From assembly GCA_003156495.1 (NCBI GenBank), contig PMHC01000013.1, positions 420-5,910 on the forward strand: DNA of 5,491 nt, read 5' to 3'. The DNA is from Acidobacteriaceae bacterium. Lineage in GTDB: Bacteria; Acidobacteriota; Terriglobia; Terriglobales; Acidobacteriaceae. Positions 4,800-5,491 of the stretch are shown in pieces. The first letter of the stretch is position 1. Each line of letters begins with the position of its first letter. Position numbers and translations under genes: made by a program. Under the pieces are notes generated by a model. It saw nothing but the letters and a program-made list of their open reading frames with translations, ran no database searches and had not been told where the DNA came from.

Positions 4800-5491
4800 A
4801 TGCGCCCGAACCGGCCCCCGACGCTCACCATCGACGCGACGCTGCTCAAGGCGGGGCTGCGCTTGGCCGTGGGTCTCTCCGGAGGCGCCGACTCGGTGGC
4901 CCTGCTGCGCACACTGGCCGCGCGCGGCAAGGAGTTGGGGTTGGTGCTTCACGCCGCCCACTTGCACCACGGCCTACGCGGCGAGGAGGCTGACGGCGAC
5001 CTGGCCTTTGCCCGCACACTGGCGGCCGAACTCGGCCTTCCCTTCCACGAGGCGCGGGTGGACACCGCAGCCGAAGCGCGCGCCCGGCTCGAAGCCGGCC
5101 AAACTGGACCGGGCAAGTCCGCTGAAACCATTGAGGAGGCCGCGCGCCGCCTGCGCTACGGCTGGTTCCGGCAACTGATGGCCTCGGGCGAGGTCGAGGC
5201 GGTGGCCACGGCCCACACCCGCGACGACCAGGCCGAGACCGTACTGGCCAAATTCCTGCGCGGAGCCTGGACCGAGGGCTTGAGCGGCATTCATCCGGTG
5301 GTCGAGTTTCCCGAGGGCCGCATTCTGCGCCCGCTGCTCACGAGCACGCGGGCCGAGGTCGAGCTTTATCTGGGCTCGCTGGGCCAGAACTGGCGTGAGG
5401 ACTCCTCCAATCACCATCTCACCTTCACCCGCAATCGCATCCGCCACGAGCTGCTGCCGCTTTTGGAGAGCTGGAATCCGCGCCTGCGCGA
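4800..5491 (+). CDS. tilS: tRNA(Ile)-lysidine synthetase, N-terminal part (runs off window)
   Basis: TilS is an ATP-dependent enzyme that adds lysine to C34 of the CAU-anticodon tRNA(Ile), changing both codon reading and amino-acid identity; it is essential in most bacteria. The first 230 residues are present and the 3' end is cut by the window. The PP-loop ATP-pyrophosphatase motif SGGADS is at 27-32, followed by HLHHGLRG (54-61), EEAARRLRYGWF (112-123), AHTRDDQAETVL (138-149), the FLRGAWTEGLSGI loop (152-164), RPLL (177-180), WREDSSN (198-204) and RNRIRHELLPLL (211-222). These occur in the order expected for the N-terminal catalytic domain. The C-terminal tRNA-binding domains lie beyond the window. 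ATG 4800 gives a short 20-residue lead before the first strand (GLRLAVGLSGG) and lacks a clear Shine-Dalgarno. Codon choice leans to GCC for Ala, unlike the GCG-rich sigma module. Confidence 0.95.
   Translation, partial: MRPNRPPTLTIDATLLKAGLRLAVGLSGGADSVALLRTLAARGKELGLVLHAAHLHHGLRGEEADGDLAFARTLAAELGLPFHEARVDTAAEARARLEAGQTGPGKSAETIEEAARRLRYGWFRQLMASGEVEAVATAHTRDDQAETVLAKFLRGAWTEGLSGIHPVVEFPEGRILRPLLTSTRAEVELYLGSLGQNWREDSSNHHLTFTRNRIRHELLPLLESWNPRLR

Noticed and set aside
4751..5178. + strand frames starting at 4751 and 4795 overlapping the 5' end of tilS
   Set aside because: They run out of frame with the TilS motifs (SGGADS, DDQAET) and give low-complexity Arg/Pro/Ala-rich products.
4974..5447. 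157-codon - strand frame opposite tilS
   Set aside because: Antisense to continuous conserved TilS motifs, with no family resemblance.
1..5491. CRISPR array, insertion sequence or integrated element
   Set aside because: No spaced repeats of 20 or more bases, no transposase or integrase motif, and no terminal inverted repeats were seen.

Overview
The window is GC-rich, gene-dense bacterial DNA with no mobile-element, CRISPR or RNA-gene signal that I can see. The best taxonomic guess is Acidobacteriota (Terriglobia-like). This rests on the gene set at the left end (ECF sigma factor, short one-TM protein, DUF4252-type secreted proteins) and on the style of the nucleoside hydrolase and TilS proteins. 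It is an inference from family resemblance recalled from memory, not from a search.

Region 1 (31-1980, + strand) is a tightly packed four-gene unit. It holds an ECF-type RNA polymerase sigma factor, a 105-residue one-TM protein placed and shaped like an anti-sigma or sigma-regulatory partner, and two secreted proteins that look like diverged tandem DUF4252-type paralogues. Gaps are 4 and 9 nt, followed by a 4-nt ATGA overlap, so one transcript is likely. The layout suggests an envelope-linked regulatory module: sigma factor, membrane partner, exported effectors or sensors.

Region 2 (2007-4578, - strand) reads ispD, then ispF, then an exported nucleoside-hydrolase-family protein. IspD and IspF are two enzymes of the non-mevalonate (MEP) isoprenoid pathway, 60 nt apart. 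IspF carries an unusual C-terminal extension of about 47 residues. The nucleoside hydrolase has a signal peptide and an altered metal site and His/Asp site. Regions 1 and 2 converge on a short inverted repeat near 1996-2022.

Region 3 (4579-5491) starts with a 221-base divergent intergenic stretch. It holds candidate -10 elements for both flanking genes, a possible 33-codon small gene with a Shine-Dalgarno sequence, and an imperfect hairpin. After it comes tilS (+), encoding tRNA(Ile)-lysidine synthetase, which is cut by the window end. Most of the window is housekeeping. The less ordinary parts are the sigma/DUF4252 module, the degenerate nucleoside hydrolase, the IspF tail and the small ORF. 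I do not see clear evidence of a wholly new system.
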